Of a stretch of 64,000 nucleotides of DNA, positions 63,086 to 64,000 are shown piece by piece. This stretch comes from Alphaproteobacteria bacterium (lineage in GTDB: Bacteria; Pseudomonadota; Alphaproteobacteria; Rhizobiales; Xanthobacteraceae): positions 1 to 64,000 of the forward strand of contig JAPLPD010000364.1 of assembly GCA_026400395.1 (NCBI GenBank), given 5' to 3'. Positions within the stretch are counted from its first letter, which is position 1; each line of letters starts with the position of its first letter. The position numbers were made by a program, and so were the translations under genes. The notes under the pieces were generated by a model that was not told the DNA's origin, did no database searches, and saw nothing but the letters and a program-made list of their open reading frames with translations.

Positions 63086-64000
63086 TTGAATTTTCTCGTA
63101 AAGAGCGCCGTCACACTGCTGACCGCGGGAGCGGTGCTCAACGGCGCGCCGGCGCTCGCGCAGGACTATCCGACCCGGGATATCACCTTCGTGGTCCCCT
63201 ATAATCCAGGGGGCGCAACCGATCCGATCTCGCGGCAATTCTCCAGCCAGTTGGAAAAGGTTCTGCACGTCGGCGTCAACGTTGAAAACAAGCCGGGCGG
63301 TTCTGGCACCATCGGAGCCGGCCAGATCATGCGCTCGAAGCCCGATGGCTACACCATCGGGCTGTCGGATATCGGCGCGCTCGCCTATCAGCCGCTCATC
63401 AACAAAGGGCTCGTCTATAAGAATTCGGATGACTATCAGCCGATCGTCAAGCTGTCCGAACAGCCGGTCGTGCTTGTCGTGCGCGCGGATGCGCGATGGA
63501 AGAATTTTGACGAGTTCGTCGCTGAGGTCAAAAGCAGTCCAGGAAAAATCCGCGTCGGTGTCAACGGGCTTCGCACCGCGCCAGACCTGGTCATCCAACA
63601 GTTCAACAAGGTCGCCGGAACCCGTATCGTCACCGTCCCGTTCAGCGGCGGCGGCGGCGAAGCGACCATCGCCGTGCTCGGCGGCCGCATCGAAGCCATG
63701 GCAAATTCCGGGGCCGGCAACATCGGCCACGTAAAGGCCGGCACCCTGCGCGCGCTGGCCGTGTTCACCAAGGGCAAGTACGAGCCCTTTCCGGACGCGT
63801 CTCCGGTTGGCGATGCGGGCTACAACGCGACGATGGGTTCGGCGTTCTACGTGATCGGCCCCAAGGGAATGCCCCCGGCCGTGCTGACCAAGCTTTCCAA
63901 CGCGGCGCTGCAAGTGGCGCAAAGCGAGGAATTTCGCGCCTTCGCCAAGGCCAATGTCTATGTCGCCGAGCCGAAGGGCCCGAGCGAGATGAAGGCCGAC
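63086..64000 (+). CDS. TTT substrate-binding protein, Bug family (partial, 3' end beyond window)
   Basis: 305 residues visible, nearly complete (family about 320). The start is a TTG at 63086 with ribosome site GGGAGGAG, giving signal peptide MNFLVKSAVTLLTAGAVLNG to cleavage near ALA. Bug marks are DYPTRDITFVVPYNPGGATD and VENKPGGSGTIGAG, and SKPDGYTIGLSD. It follows the aconitase by 25 bp, so the two are likely co-transcribed; it may bring in the tricarboxylate used by aconitase and the tcuA-like enzyme. Confidence 0.93.
   Translation, partial: MNFLVKSAVTLLTAGAVLNGAPALAQDYPTRDITFVVPYNPGGATDPISRQFSSQLEKVLHVGVNVENKPGGSGTIGAGQIMRSKPDGYTIGLSDIGALAYQPLINKGLVYKNSDDYQPIVKLSEQPVVLVVRADARWKNFDEFVAEVKSSPGKIRVGVNGLRTAPDLVIQQFNKVAGTRIVTVPFSGGGGEATIAVLGGRIEAMANSGAGNIGHVKAGTLRALAVFTKGKYEPFPDASPVGDAGYNATMGSAFYVIGPKGMPPAVLTKLSNAALQVAQSEEFRAFAKANVYVAEPKGPSEMKAD

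Overview
High-GC (about 62-65% by eye) alphaproteobacterial chromosome segment. Several features point to the Bradyrhizobium/Rhodopseudomonas/Afipia group (Nitrobacteraceae): a D(-)-tartrate dehydratase very close to the one I know from Bradyrhizobium japonicum, many solute receptors of the tripartite tricarboxylate (Bug/TctC) family, several aromatic-acid and acyl-CoA catabolic operons, and dispersed palindromic intergenic repeats. It is a catabolic, transport-rich region. I see no transposase, integrase, phage gene, CRISPR array or replication origin.

Layout. (1) 1-6342 (-): an ABC importer of the branched-chain amino acid/aromatic-acid type (receptor, two permeases, two ATPases) running into a CoxL-like molybdenum hydroxylase large subunit cut by the left edge. 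A D-glutamate cyclase-family (DUF1445) gene diverges at 6514. (2) 7348-15211: a transglutaminase-like protein, a CE4 polysaccharide deacetylase with a probable frameshift, and a transglutaminase/alpha-E/ATP-grasp set split by a Cpx-like envelope-stress system (CpxP/Spy-like protein, response regulator, histidine kinase) that has a GTAAA-N5-GTAAA box upstream. (3) 15371-25854: an aromatic catabolic locus with a UbiD decarboxylase diverging from a seven-gene run (acyl-CoA ligase, enoyl-CoA hydratase, Bug receptor, FAD monooxygenase, dienelactone hydrolase, Rieske dioxygenase alpha and beta), followed by a second FAD monooxygenase and a VOC protein. (4) 26027-30515: a histone-H1-like basic protein, tarD and an SsuABC/TauABC-type importer. 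(5) 30565-35271 (-): TRAP transporter DctPQM, a Bug receptor and a dienelactone hydrolase in one run. (6) 35451-39126: separate alpha and beta subunits of an indolepyruvate oxidoreductase. (7) 39297-47260: a 2-aminobenzoyl-CoA (anthranilate) type cluster. It has six tightly packed genes (SDR, MarR, enoyl-CoA hydratase, acyl-CoA dehydrogenase, benzoate/2-aminobenzoate-CoA ligase, RidA) and a divergent two-domain monooxygenase/old-yellow-enzyme reductase. (8) 47388-47461: tRNA-Gln(CTG). (9) 47870-64000: a block rich in Bug receptors (four), with a deacetylase, an HD-domain protein, a TPP enzyme, a CapA-like protein, a TcuA-like tricarballylate dehydrogenase, a LysR regulator, an HMG-CoA-lyase-like protein and a divergent aconitase paralogue.

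How the genes work together. Most operons pair a high-affinity periplasmic receptor with enzymes for one organic acid: uptake, CoA activation or ring oxygenation, then beta-oxidation-like steps or entry into the TCA cycle. The most coherent pathways are the CoA-dependent anthranilate route (region 7), D-tartrate to oxaloacetate (region 4), and a proposed tricarballylate to cis-aconitate to isocitrate route (region 9). Substrates elsewhere are inferred only to the level of aromatic or organic acid.

Nearly all genes lie within tight same-strand runs. The long reading frames antisense to them are high-GC shadows.
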